64,000 bases of DNA from Hyaloperonospora brassicae. Taxonomy: Eukaryota; Oomycota; Peronosporomycetes; Peronosporales; Peronosporaceae. Below the pieces are notes generated by a model, which saw only the letters and a list, made by a program, of their open reading frames with translations, was not told where the DNA came from and searched no databases. Numbering within the stretch: position 1 is the stretch's first letter; the number at the start of each line of letters is the position of its first letter. The position numbers were made by a program, and so were the translations under genes. Of the stretch, positions 1 through 11,429 are shown one piece after another. The stretch covers positions 372,001 to 436,000 of the forward strand of contig CANTFL010000086.1 of NCBI GenBank assembly GCA_947650285.1. The letters run 5' to 3'.

Positions 1-2
1 AC

Positions 3-530
3 TTCGCACGGTCGACAACAAGTTGTGTCGACGATCGTGTTCGTGATCGACGTCCTCCCTCAAATGGGCCAGGTAATGTTCATGGTTACCCAAAGTCTCC
101 TGCAGACCAGGCAGCTGAGCCGGACCTTGTCTCTACACCACCACCGGAGCCACTGGTGATTTCTCACGGTGGTCGACGCTTTCACGTGGGGCGTATCTTA
201 AGCCACCGCGTGAAGAACGGGGAGGGGACAAGTTACCTTGTCCTCTGGTGTGGCTATCCACCATTTTATGAGAGGTGGGAGCCTCGATCTCAGCTGATGG
301 GTGATGTTGAGGGTCTCGTCCACCATTATGACGAGACTCATCCGATTGGTCCTCGGGCCCATCGGCAAACACGTGCTTTTGGCACTTGTAGACGGATTGC
401 AAGTTTGCAATCGCGTCCCGCATCTCAGCCGAGATGTGTGCCCTTCCCCAGGGCAAACTTAGGGAATAGACGTCCCGATGTGCACGTTGCGAGTTGTCAA
501 CAAAACTCGCATAAGGATCACCCCAAGTGA
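3..530 (+). CDS. Integrase C-terminal chromodomain fragment (copy 1)
   Basis: The frame is open from the window edge (position 3) to a stop at 528-530. A proline-rich linker is followed by a chromodomain at about 180-300: a start like FHVGRILSHRVKNGEG, the core SYLVLWCGYPP, and the WEP motif. This is the typical order of the chromodomain that many Ty3/Gypsy chromoviruses carry at the integrase C-terminus, where it is thought to direct integration to modified histones. After the WEP motif the frame runs on about 65 codons without a recognised domain. That tail, and the chromodomain itself, lie opposite the minus-strand frame at 133-1155. Confidence 0.65.
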   Translation, partial: FARSTTSCVDDRVRDRRPPSNGPGNVHGYPKSPADQAAEPDLVSTPPPEPLVISHGGRRFHVGRILSHRVKNGEGTSYLVLWCGYPPFYERWEPRSQLMGDVEGLVHHYDETHPIGPRAHRQTRAFGTCRRIASLQSRPASQPRCVPFPRANLGNRRPDVHVASCQQNSHKDHPK

Positions 531-1155
531 GGCATGGAATGCCGGCCTCACTCGACAAAGGATGCAGTCGGTACCTTGCACCGGTTGATGTTCGTTTCTC
601 GAACTTCATGCGTACTGCTTCAATTTTTGTAGCCATCTTCTCGTCCAAATTCTTGACATTATGGACGAACGCGTTCCATGCAGCCAAAAGCGAAGCCTTG
701 TCACGCTTTCGGTTACCATTGTACCATCGATGCTTATGGAAAGCATTGAGATGGAAGTCTTCTTCAGCGAGAAAGTTCTTCTCGCTGGAGCCGAAGCCAT
801 GGAGATCGCTCGCATCAAATAATGGAATTCGATGATGTTGACTTGTCTCGTAAGACAATCTATTGATGAGCTGCTGAGGCAAAATCCACAGCTTTAGCTC
901 ATCACGCTTCTACGTGGTATCCTTGCCGGTACCACGGGGTCTAATATGACGACGGCTCACGACATCTTCAAGGCGCTCGTGCGGGGGCACACGAGTTGAT
1001 CGCGGTGATGAATAATCATACTCATCACCGGACTCATCATCACTGCCGAACAGACAGTAACGCATATCGCGAGTCCAGTCGTTCGGCAGGTCTTTTGATG
1101 AGCGAGGTACCGCGGGTGAGCGCGATGCCTCTAGCGGCTTTTCCGAGTCAGACAC
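133..1155 (-). pseudogene. Antisense ORF of the chromovirus, copy 1 (C-terminal part intact)
   Basis: A minus-strand frame runs from 1155 to 133, broken only by a TAG at 910-912 where copy 2 has CCG; it is open for 249 codons from 882. Upstream, towards 1400, the homologous reading continues with another TAG and a frameshift. Visible features are an acidic stretch (FGSDDESGDEYDYSSPRSTR) and a basic, probably helical C-terminal part with KHRWYNGNRKRDKASLLAAW and PWGRAHISAEMRDAI. The second copy at 47941-49213 encodes the same protein. It lies antisense to gag-pol and overlaps the chromodomain codons. No known family is recognised; function unknown. Confidence 0.55.
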
Positions 1156-1467
1156 ATCTGACTCGCCAGAGTAGCTGACCCCTAGCTAGAGGTCACTGTG
1201 TTCATGTGGTGCGATACCACGTGCGCCTGCAGCAACACTTACTGTAGGCAGAGAACGAGCAGCTGAAGACAAATCGTCTGCCGCAGATGCTGGCGTGATA
1301 GCAGACTATGTCGTCTTTGAATCTCCCCGCATAGACATGTTGACTATGCGAGGTAAAGTCAGGTATCAATGAATCGGACCATGAAGTGCTCTCCGTCCCA
1401 TTGGCATCCAATGGGTGGCCACAAAAGTATCGATAGTCACACGGCGATTATCCATTAGGGGGGTTGA

Positions 1468-1947
1468 TGTATCGGGGTAGACTGTTACATGATATTGTCG
1501 CTAAGGCTAAAATGACAATGAAGAATACTACGTTGAATATTCTTTCAACAATATCACAGAGCATGATGATATTGTTGAAGATGACCGAAGGGTCTACTCA
1601 TTGGTTGATATCGTGATGACATCAACCCATTAATTGCTGCTAGACGCGCGCAATGAGTGGTGAGTAGACTTCATCATACGTTTAGTTAGATTAATATAAT
1701 TAAGTCAAGATAAACAGAGATATAAGATTGATAGGACTTGATTCTATTAATAATAGTTTTACTTTCACTACGAGTAGAGCATTTACCTTAGTCGTTACAT
1801 TCCTCTGTGTTGGTGCAACACTTATCAGGGCACTGACTATCACTGTTGTCAGTGGAAGTGAGCTCCGTACTGGTCAACCAGTTCGTTGTGAGTGGAAGTG
1901 AGCTCCGTAATGGTCAACCAGCACGTTGTCACTAGTGCTCCGTTATA
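1468..1947 (+). repeat. 3' LTR of chromovirus copy 1
   Basis: It begins TGTATCGGGG directly after a purine-rich tract (TTAGGGGGGTTGA) and aligns with the LTRs of the complete element at 47370-47809 and 54564-55003 read on the other strand. Shared blocks include GATATTGTC, GCTAAGGCTAAAATGACAAT and the region around GTCTACTCA. The 3' boundary, near a CCGTTATA, is approximate because this copy is clearly more diverged. Confidence 0.7.
1851..1930 (+). repeat. 40-bp tandem duplication in LTR of copy 1
   Basis: Two adjacent 40-bp units both begin AGTGGAAGTGAGCTCCGTA and continue TGGTCAACCAG. The other LTRs of this family in the window have one unit, so the duplication is specific to this copy. Confidence 0.75.
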
Positions 1948-3214
1948 TACTCGATATAAGCTACCTAGATCTCAACAAGATCGCCTTGTCCAATTCGTAG
2001 ATCTTGATCTGCTTGAGCTTCTGACCACTTGAGCCATCTCGCGAGATTGATCACCCTTGCTTTCTTGCAGCGCCTTATCGCAGTTGTCTTTATGTTTGTA
2101 AGAGCCCTTAAAGCACCTGGCCAAAAACGACAGGTGCGATACTTGTATATACAAAAGGCATGACCCTACATGTCGTCGAGAGGCCCAATATACAGAACAG
2201 AAGAGACAAAGCGTATCTCATGAAATAAATCGAAATATTTATTACTCTGTTACTCAACCATGAGTTCCAGCATCTTGATTAGTCCTTGGCCAAATTCTTT
2301 AGGAATTACTTTATCGTGGTAAACGCGCAGTACTCTTGCGTTGATCACCAGGAGGCCAATATACGTTTCTGCCCGTAAAGTTGCCGCGACGCTTGCTCAG
2401 ACTGATCCATGTAAAAATTTCTTGATTACGTAAACGAGTGCATAAATACAATTGAGAGCCTATTCCTAGCCATACGATCTTGGGACTGATACAGATCGGA
2501 CGCGTGGCATTATGCGACATCGGGAGTCCAATATACGTTCCTGCCCGGAAATGTGCCACGTCGCCCGCAGACGAAAATATAGGTGATCGAGAGGCTTTGT
2601 TGTCAGAGTTGCGTAGCATACTCCAATGCCGAGAGGCCAAAATGAGCTCCTACCGGGGGAGGTAGCCACACGTCTTGTGAAGAAGAAAGAAAATTGAACA
2701 ATTTCTGATAATATCCAACCATCTCACAAGCCTACGACCTAGCCTATCTATGCGAGAAGAGACTCGCCACAGGTCGTCCAGTAAATAACTCTGTCTCTGG
2801 AACCGGACTTCAGGGTAGCCCTGCTTCGTTACATTATCCACACCATTCTTCGATCCGCTTCTCTACACTAGCGTGATTGCACAGGGTCACATTATGGCAG
2901 AGAGCCAAACTGTAAATTTCTGTTGCAGATTCTTGTGCAGAAACAAAGGCAATACATGACTTTTAATCGTTTATATAAGCAGATGGATGCATGTATTCTA
3001 TTCTTTAGTGCATTATCCGACACGAAGAGAAAAAAATCTATTACACGTGAGGCGAGGTGCTTATCGGCCATGATGGACCCTAAATCTAGCGCACCGAAGG
3101 GACAAGTGTTCACCCCTCAGGTTGAAGGTACTAAGGAGAAAAGGGATACGAAGGAAACGGGAACCCTGGAGGAGAAGACCCGCAAAATCTACTGAGAAGA
3201 GATCATCGCTAGGG
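1948..3214. other. Gene-free repeat remnants
   Basis: No supported gene. A block at about 1965-2150 with CTGACCACTTGAGCC recurs in diverged form at 7590-7790 in the same orientation. A short segment around CCAATATACGTT(T/C)CTGCCCG occurs twice, about 185 bp apart (near 2350 and 2530). These look like remnants of one repeat family. Confidence 0.4.
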
Positions 3215-3352
3215 TACCGCTTAAACGGTACTAATGGGAGTAGATCACGGTTTTGGATCGGTAGGTTTGGTCCCAAGGGGTAAATCTCGGTCCCATATTA
3301 ATGGAAATGGTTCTATATCGGTCGAACTTAGTCCGTCATCGGTAGACCACGC

Positions 3353-6300
3353 TAGGGCTGGGCAAATCGAACATTCGAAATCGAATATTTGAGACCCCTA
3401 AATCAATCGAACAATTCGATTGTCGAATATTCGAGTGGTCTAGTCGAACATTAGTTTGAAAAGCGACGGTCACTCCTCAATTTGAGCTATCCGACCTACA
3501 ACGGTAAGAAATGAAGATCACGTGAGAGGCCTTAGCTTCTCTGTCCGTGCTACGGAAGGCTACGCAGAGTTCAACTCGAAATTAAAGCAATACCGAGGTA
3601 TTTAGCAAAACCAGATATGTGACATAGATTGATAGACCCGTGCCAATGTTCGTTTCTACTCACGAAGTGCCTCACCTCGCGCCGACCCGTTAGCTGTGTG
3701 AACAGGTCCTTTATGCAGAGCAAGCACCAGGACAAGATATTCTTCATCGTGTGGTGAACCAGGGAAGTCTGCGCTAGTTGTGCAATGGTATAGGCGTGAA
3801 AAGCAGAGCAAGTAGATAACCACGGAAGCGGTCAGGAATTACTCTGAGATGGCACGCTAGGACTTCCGAAGTGAATCAGGCCTACTAGCCATGCATCATC
3901 TACCTCCTGAAGCGGATGCAAGCGCGACGCGACGCGCAGTCCAGCCATCCGGCCAAGAGTGCGCACAAAGTTCGAATATCGGATTTGGTCAGGAGTAATT
4001 ATCACGTGCCTATCGAGCGTGTCCCTCGTGATTTCTGTAGTACCAAGCAAGCAAAACGAGGAACGTAAAGGAAAACGTTCGTGTCGTGGTAGATGACAGA
4101 TGTCGTTTTCACTCTACGTTTGTCTTCCAAGTGATAAATAGCTTTAATATAGACGATCTAAACTCATGATAAGCGAATCCTAAAGCTGCTATCAATGCAT
4201 TGATTGTTGGCGTACTACTTACGCCCCTCCCATTTAAGCCAATTCATAAGGCAGCAACTTGCGCGAATGGTGCGTGCCCCCAGTGAACATCGTTCGTCAG
4301 TAACCAACAGGCTTGCCGCGAAAAAACTCTATTCGATGATGTCGAGGTCTTAGGAATGGCCAGATAGTCCATTGCCATGTTCGACAATGTTAAAAACGTT
4401 TTTTCTTGTGACTTCCACCACAAAAGTGGTAGTGTTATAGGACCTTCTTGTGAGCCCCGCAAATAAATGTCGAGTTCATCAATTAATGTCACAAGGGCCG
4501 TCCTCGGCTCCTTAAATATTCGGCTCTTAAACGCATTAGGGATACAGATCTGCCATTCTGTGTTGGCGGCATATAATTCGCTTGTTTTATAGCCTGATGT
4601 GTATACATGTCGCGCAATTTAAATTATATCGTCTGTGTCTTCGTTTTTATAAGGGTCCTCATTATACCGCACAGGGTAGTAGCCAAGCCAAATTCGTGGA
4701 TCAAGTAGAGTCGCCATTGTGTAGCAATGGCTTGTAATGTCGTACTAGCGTTCAAGAGTGTCCTTGCATTTATTAATTGCTCCTTTAATCTAGTTTGTGA
4801 TCGTCAAATTCTCCAAAAATATATCAATGTGATCCAATAGCTCGGTGATGGCGGTACCACTTTAGATAGAGTAACGCACGTGTCACCGCATGCCATTTCC
4901 GTAGCGCTTTTGAAGGCCCATAAAAATTCGTGAAGAGTCTTGACAGTATCTCACTCTGTGGCCGACAGCTAGAACTTTAAAAAGTATATTCTGGTGCTGT
5001 AACACCATCTCCATCTGCGTGTCGTTGTTGTCTTTGCATTCGTGCTTATTCATCGTCGGCCAGATAGTGAATATTCTTGGTTAATGGCTTGCGTAACTTT
5101 AACGCCCAGTATAACATGTCTTACGTTGAATTACAACGCGTCTTAACGTCCATCATGGGTTTTAAGAACTTTTTTGGAGCACTCTGGCCAATTTCATCTC
5201 TATTTGACTTGCAGTAATCTTCCAGCTGATATATTATGCGAGGCGAGTATCGAGTAGCATAAGCGGTGTCTCTAATGGCGGTAATACTGCCTTTCATGGA
5301 TTCCATGGTGTTCTGTACCGCTAAGTTTAAAACATGCGCAATGCAACGAAAGTGCATGTCTGGAGACAGCTGCACATCAGGGTCATCCTGTAGTTGCATA
5401 AGCATCGTTCCGTTGTTTCCGGCATTTTCAACGGTTAACCCAAAATTCTTGTCTAAAATACCCATATCGTCTATTGTATTTTTGACCACCTCTGCCATGT
5501 TTTTTCCTGTATGTGAACCAGGCACGTGCACAAAATCAATCATCAGTTATTGAAGTTTTCAGTCGGCAATAAAATACACTGTAATAGCCATGGACTGGAT
5601 ACCAGCTGGCGATATCCATACATCCTTTGTATAAGAAAGCTTTAATTGAGTTTTCGTGAAAAATTCGGCTGTTTTCGTCCGTTTTTTTCAAACGCGGCCT
5701 TGATAAGGCAAATCAACGTTGTTCTTGAATATATACTCACGCGGGTATTCAGTACCTTCCCTAACTATCTTAAACTTTCACTATCGATCAAAGTAAAAGG
5801 CTGATCAGTTAGTAGAAGAAATTTCAAAATGGCCGCCTCAGCCTTATCTTGAATATTGACGCCGAGCAATTGCAAAACTCGGGGTACTTCACCGACTGGG
5901 CGTCGTTGCGAGTCGTGGAGAGGCACCACCAGCTTGGTCGGATGTTTGTCTAGGACGTGCTTGGTCAAAATCGTTTTTGTGGTTTCGTTCACCCTGTACG
6001 TTCTATTGCAATGAATGCACTTGGCTAAGCAGGCGTCTTTGTCCACTAAAAGTGATCATCAACTTTCACTTTAATTTCCAAGGTCGCTGACTCTGACCTG
6101 GCCAAATCTTGAGCATCTTTATAAGGAATTGCCTCTGAGGAGGCTTCGGCGGTAGTCGAGCTTAATGATATGATGGCATCACTTAAGCTTGAGGCTGCGG
6201 CGGCGGTAGAGCTTAAGCTTACGTTATGGACGGTATTAATTATAAATGGAGATTTTGTATTGGCTATATATAACGTATGCATTGATGCAGTCAGCAATTC

Positions 6301-6542
6301 TGCTTTAATAACAATGATTGGTTTTCGAATTGGTCCAAATAAATAAGCTGCTCCAAATCTGTTGAGATTTACTGGCTACCTTATCAAATGGTCTGTTGTA
6401 ATGTATATGTCTATAATTAATTGAGTCGAGTATTCGACTTAAGGATTATAAGCGGCTCGAATATTCGATGCTATCAAATGTTCGAGTCATATTATTCGAA
6501 GGGACATCAATGTTCGACGACTATTCGATTTGCTTAGCCCTA
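3353..6542 (-). mobile_element. hAT DNA transposon, complete but decayed
   Basis: The terminal inverted repeats are TAGGGCTGGGCAAATCGAA at the left end and TAGGGCTAAGCAAATCGAA at the right end (reverse complement), 17 of 19 identical. They are flanked by an exact 8-bp target duplication GACCACGC (3345-3352 and 6543-6550), the size typical of hAT elements. Inside, on the minus strand, are remnants of a hAT transposase. Near the ends, AT-rich subterminal motifs such as TCGAATATTCGA are repeated on both sides. Confidence 0.92.
4244..6046 (-). pseudogene. hAT transposase, decayed
   Basis: Three minus-strand fragments are in the right order. At 6046-5765 is a BED-type zinc finger (CIHC followed by KHVLDKH). 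At 5543-5121 is the central transposase region, ending in MMDVKTRCNST, where the family usually has a Trp in place of this Cys. At 4492-4244 is the C-terminal dimerisation region with ELDIYL, WWKSQ, LSNMAMDYLAIP and a Ser/Asn-Arg-Val-Phe-Ser motif. Frames are broken between the pieces, so no active transposase can be made. The family assignment is firm from motif order plus the 8-bp target duplication. Confidence 0.85.
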
Positions 6543-7330
6543 GACCACGCCTTTTCTGGGTAGACCTTGTTCCCTCATTGTTAGAACTTGTCCCTCATCG
6601 GTCGACCCCGGTCCCTAATTAGTGGACCTGGCCACTCGAGGTCCGGATACTTGTGACGATTTAGATAACGAGTCAAGGCATAAGGCAAGAATAGAGTCGA
6701 ATGAGTTGCAAAAACATGTATGTCTCAATTGCTATTCGATTTGCAATCTACGTGGCACGTCTTCGTCGTGCTTCGATGTTTTTTTAGTCTACCTACCCGT
6801 TCCGGGAAAAGGATGTTCTTTTTCTTCCCCTTTAGAGACAATTGCATGGCAAGACTATGTGCAAGTAGAAATCCAGGAATTTTGGCCTATGAGTTCTTCG
6901 AGTTGCAAATGTTCCAATAAATTGCTATTGGAAGAGACGTCCCGACTTTGTGGTCAGGAAGAAAATCAAAGGTCAGGCGGTTCATACCTCTGAGACAACA
7001 AGGACAAGGCAGGAGTGGCAATGCAACTTGTAAATTTAGCGATAATTCTAAATCTGACCTGGTCGATCAAGTGGCCGCCTACTGGCCCACCGAGCGAAGC
7101 ACATCCACTCGCGCCATCAAGTCTAACTCTCTCAATACCAAAATCTACATCTCCACCTGACACTACCGATGAGTGCAATTTTCCAGCCGACGTGTACAAA
7201 AGGGGACTCTAGGTCAAAACATGGCGTAGTAGCCCCCTCCGTAAGTCGGCATTACGGCACAGTAAGTGGTTTAAGGTCTCATAACACAGGTTTTGAGATC
7301 CTACTCCGCCGCAGAAGCAGCATCTCGTTT

Positions 7331-7984
7331 AAACTAGATAAAAAGGAGAGTCAATGACACATTTCACTGTTGTTATGGAGTAATGATCACAAATTCCTTG
7401 TGATCCCGACTCTCGACTGGCGCCCGGACGACCGACTAACGGAGGGGATACCCTGATTCCGTGCTTAGTGTCTTCTTGTCCACTATGTGTACCCGTCGGT
7501 GGGTCGGGTTGCGCTCTTCTTGGAGGACTTGAGTTTAAGCTAAAATTGACCGTTTTAGGGATAGGTGTTGATCGGGTAGAAATTCTTCACTCGATCGCAA
7601 CTACACTTGGGCGGTCTCCCAGAGTCGCCTGTATCCAAACGCGATGCTTGATCCGAAAGCCTCCTGACCACTTGAGCCGTCTTGCGGTCTTGAAGCTGAA
7701 CCGTTAATTTCCCTGCGTCCTATCGCAGTTGGGGGGGGGTCGCCTGGCCAAACAATCCAAAGGCATAGTTTGTAGAGACACAGGTCGCTCTCTATTTAAC
7801 GAGAGGGCAAATTTTTTGCCCGAGAGAAGTCGACGCGTGTCTTTCGTTACATATTTAATTATGTTTAATGTCAACCAACCAAATCCAAATCCTATGACTA
7901 TGCCTATCTGTTTGCTAGGGCAACTGTTGTGCACCGCCTGTCTATGTCATTCACCTCTTGCATCATGTGGTCCGCAAAATACAC
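7331..7984. other. Gene-free repeat remnants
   Basis: No supported gene. At about 7425 lies TGGCGCCCGG, a sequence of the kind used as primer-binding site by some LTR elements, but no LTR boundary could be fixed next to it. At 7590-7790 is the diverged second copy of the block at 1965-2150. A run of nine G occurs near 7730. Confidence 0.3.
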
Positions 7985-8275
7985 TCCGTAGTGGATCGCG
8001 GTGCAGTGCATCGCGGTGTAGTGACCCACGGTATGTGACCCACACCAATTATGTGTCCACGCCAATTATGTGTTCACACCGCTTATATGTCCACACCACC
8101 CAGCGGTACATACCCAGGATAGATATTAGGGTAGTGGATCGCGGCGCAGTGAACTGCGGGGTAGTGAATCGCGGGGTAGTGGATCGCTCGGATAGTGGAT
8201 CGCGGTATGTAGTGGATCGCTCGGATAGTGATCCACACCAGTCATGCGTCCACACACTTATGTGTCCACACAATC
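7985..8275. repeat. Mixed minisatellite, GTGGATCGCGG and TGTCCACACC units
   Basis: Short units of 12-20 bp alternate in two clusters: TAGTGGATCGCGG-like units (about 7990-8030 and 8130-8225) and TGTCCACACC / GTGTCCACGCC-like units (about 8035-8100 and 8230-8270). GTGGA and TCCAC are complementary, so the two clusters could pair. Open frames crossing it on both strands are products of the repeat. Confidence 0.7.
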
Positions 8276-11200
8276 AAGCATTACACACCCAGGTAGGATC
8301 TTGATCCATCTCTCGAGTCTCTGATCGGGCACCCACCGTCGGATCGCAGTTACTTTTGAGACCCCGCATGTTTGATGATCTTGACGATTTACTCTTCCAG
8401 CTTGCTTCCTTATTCACCTACTTTCCATTGTCGTTATCGATCTAGTATTTCAGTTGATGTTCACCTCTTGAGCGATTCGGTTCTTGTAACTTGGTGATCC
8501 AAGCCCTTGATCGCGGATCGTGATCGATCAGTCATCGATCTTTGAGTATACTCCTTCATGACCGCTAAGTAGCTAAATTCACATAAATTTCGCAGTCGTT
8601 TTTTGTCATTCGGTCGTGTGATCCCATCTTTCGTGCCAACGGTCCTATCTCTGAGTGCACTTCACCAATCAAATCGATATCGCACTTAATGCGGTGGGCG
8701 CGATCCACACTTTCCATCATTATCGTTCTGCGCTTCTCCACACTCTTCTTTGCGCTACAAAAGATGGAAGTAAATGTGGAAAGTAAGTCTACAGAAAGAA
8801 ATCAAGACGTTATAAGATTTTTTAATACGGACCAATCGTGGGCATTTCATTTAAAAGTAACTTCGAACTTATCTTCGTAGACCGCTTGAATGCTGTTTGT
8901 TTACCTTTACGTTCCTTGCATGATCTGCGATTTAGCAAAGCTCAGCAGATCTGTGTATTTTTTTGCAGAAGACGTTATAATTACCGAAATCCAGTTGGAA
9001 TATCATATGCTGAGATCGAACGGGTGCTAATTAGCCCATCTATAAAACGATAGTGCTCTCGACAAGAAGACTCGAAAGGAGCGATACACTTAACAATTAT
9101 TGCAATCGCGAGTGACAATTATGTATGTCAAAATAATTAGATGTATAAGCATTTACACTCTAAATGCTTACCTTTACAAAAATATAAACAATAATGTAGG
9201 TGTTGAACGCAAAATCAGCATGAAACCAATTTATACGTTACTGAGTCATGAAGCAGTGTTTACTACCTCAAAGAAAAATACTAAGCGATCGACGTTTTAT
9301 GCGAAACTAATAATGTCGATTATAAGGGTAGACTGACTACTTCACATACGTATACGACCTTCTGGCGTGCAAAGATATAATATAATGGTTGATAGTTTAC
9401 AATTAAATCATAAAATCATTCAAATGCTTACCGGTGGTAGATGATAAAATGATACAAAGGATGGATTGTATCACAGATAAAAGGTAGAAGATTAATGCTG
9501 TTCTATCAGTTACATGGAAAGCCGCATCTAACGGATCAAAATGATAAAACGGGACAGCTCCGCGCAAAAGTGAAAATTCTTTTGATGTGATATGTTAACA
9601 CTTATCGATGCCGAAATCGGTACTTAATCCATCAATCAGTTCAGCAAATGCAATTATTTTAGCCGCGTAAGATATAAACTTTACATCGCTAATACGGAGA
9701 AGTGGGGAGAAGGAGAAAACGATAACGAAAAAATTCGTAGTATGGGAAATTGTTACGGCGATATTTTTTGTGACATAACGCAAAGCGATCAAGTTTTCGT
9801 AAAGCCTTGTATCCTAAGAATCTACGTGCTAACATTGTGCTTGGTAATAATGGGTTTTATATCCTATAATCAACACAGAATCATGCGAATTGTCACATTA
9901 GTCAAACTAAATTAACATTTTATAGCTCAAGCTTCATGTAAAATAATTGTAGGTTCTCATGTAACAGGTAGCGGTTATTATACATCACTGATGTGACACA
10001 GGTAAGATAAATCGTTCTAAGATTATCGACAATTTTGGTCTACAGTTAGAAAATCAGCAAGGTTTAGAAGCGGAAGTACAAAGATCCAACTCTAAAGCTT
10101 TTTGTAATATGTGTTAGCACATATAAACGACAGCCTCAAGAAGTTAAAATGTGTAGTAATCAATCTACAACTTTTATCCGAATCTTTTTGAGCGCGTCTC
10201 ATGATTCGATACCAAAAAGGGTATATGAATTAACGATGAGTTTGTGCTAGTCGGAGTCAAAGGGACAATTATTGATATAATTTAGCGGCATATTTGCACG
10301 AATTTTGTCAAAATACGCTTATTTAATTGAATCTTTCCCCACTTGAACGAAATATGAAGTGTTCTTCAAAGTCCAGATACCACCTTAGATAAACGAAACA
10401 AAGGAAAGATGGTAAAGTTGTGAGTGTTGGTGGTTTAAAATCAAGATAGAACCTTACAGGCTGATTGTTGATGCCCTAACTTTTTTAAATCGACTGTGCG
10501 GCAACGCAGTATGGTGCAGTTGGCGACGAGCACGTCTCCTGTCGTCCCGATCTCAACGCAAGGGATTATAAGGATAAGATGTGCATGACAGGGAATTGCT
10601 TACATTAATACATGCGCCAAGTAAGTTTAGGCTATATCAAGTAAGAGATAGGCCCTTAATCATCGTAAGAAGTTATCAATTATACGCAACCCGTCTGTAG
10701 AGCTTACCTTTCGCCAATTTTAATAATGTTTTTGTCATTTATCGAGGTGTAGGAATAATCATAAAAAAGTAGAGACAGTTCAAACTTATTCCGTTACTAA
10801 TGCACTTTTATTCAATCCCTATTATAATCCAAATACGCGACCTAGTAGTGGGGCACCCAGTGTTTCGATAATCTCTTCACGTATATCGTCTTCAACGCTG
10901 ACATGAAATATAATAATTTCATGTGCAAAATCAAGTATTTGTGCGAATAATGTATGTTTCTCAAATCTACCTCCAAAGACCCTATCTTACTTGATATTCA
11001 TGCTTTCATTGCCTTTCAATAAACGACCCGCAATGTGAACATTTATAAACATCAGCTTTTGGCGACAATTCGCATGTCTCCTAATCTGATCCTATAAGCT
11101 GAGTCTAGGCATGATAAGGGTTAGTCACAGTGATCTATATATGAATATCGAGACCGTGAAACCTTTTGTATCATACGTTGACCCCGTATGTATCCCACTA

Positions 11201-11429
11201 CAGCCATTCATCGGGTAAATCATATCCTCATAACTCATATAACTCATACAAATTGAGTTCCACCATGATCGTTCTATGGTAGCTATACCATAACTCGAAC
11301 CTCATAACTATAAGGCCTGGATGACTTTTACGGGGGACCAAAACGCATGCAAGAAAGCTCTTTAGCAAAGAATACCATATTCCTGTATGAATTGTACGCA
11401 TTCGAAAAAGAAGAAGTGTCTGAGTAAAT
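8276..11429. other. AT-rich stretch without recognisable gene
   Basis: Only short frames without conserved motifs are seen. The stretch becomes strongly AT-rich from about 9 kb. I see no RNA gene and no clear transposon end. It may contain old, unrecognisable elements. Confidence 0.4.

Larger units (their letters stand above)
1..1947 (+). mobile_element. Ty3/Gypsy chromovirus, 3' part (copy 1), cut by window start
   Basis: This is the 3' end of an LTR retrotransposon on the plus strand. In order it has the end of an integrase with a chromodomain, a roughly 0.9-kb stretch that is open only on the minus strand, a polypurine tract just before 1468, and one LTR. It is related along its length to the complete element at 47370-55003, which lies in the opposite orientation, so the family assignment rests on that copy. 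The 5' part lies outside the window, so no target duplication can be checked. Confidence 0.8.
3215..7330 (+). repeat. GC-rich LTR-like repeat R, copy A, interrupted by a hAT element
   Basis: Sequence on both sides of the hAT insertion (3215-3352 and 6543-7330) forms one unit. It starts with short imperfect repeats around TCGGTCGACC / GGTCCC, then has a block with GTTCCGGG and GTGCAAGTAGAAATCCAGGAA, and ends in a block that aligns with 59940-60000. The same order is found at 58850-60010. In the second copy the end reads TTTTGGCGACCCACTCC, which resembles the LTR / primer-binding-site junction of some Ty3/Gypsy elements, so R may be an LTR. No coding frame supports this. Confidence 0.4.

Noticed and set aside
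7425..7440. TGGCGCCCGG as a retroviral-type primer-binding site
   Set aside because: No LTR end could be established directly before it and no gag-pol follows; ten matching bases alone are weak.
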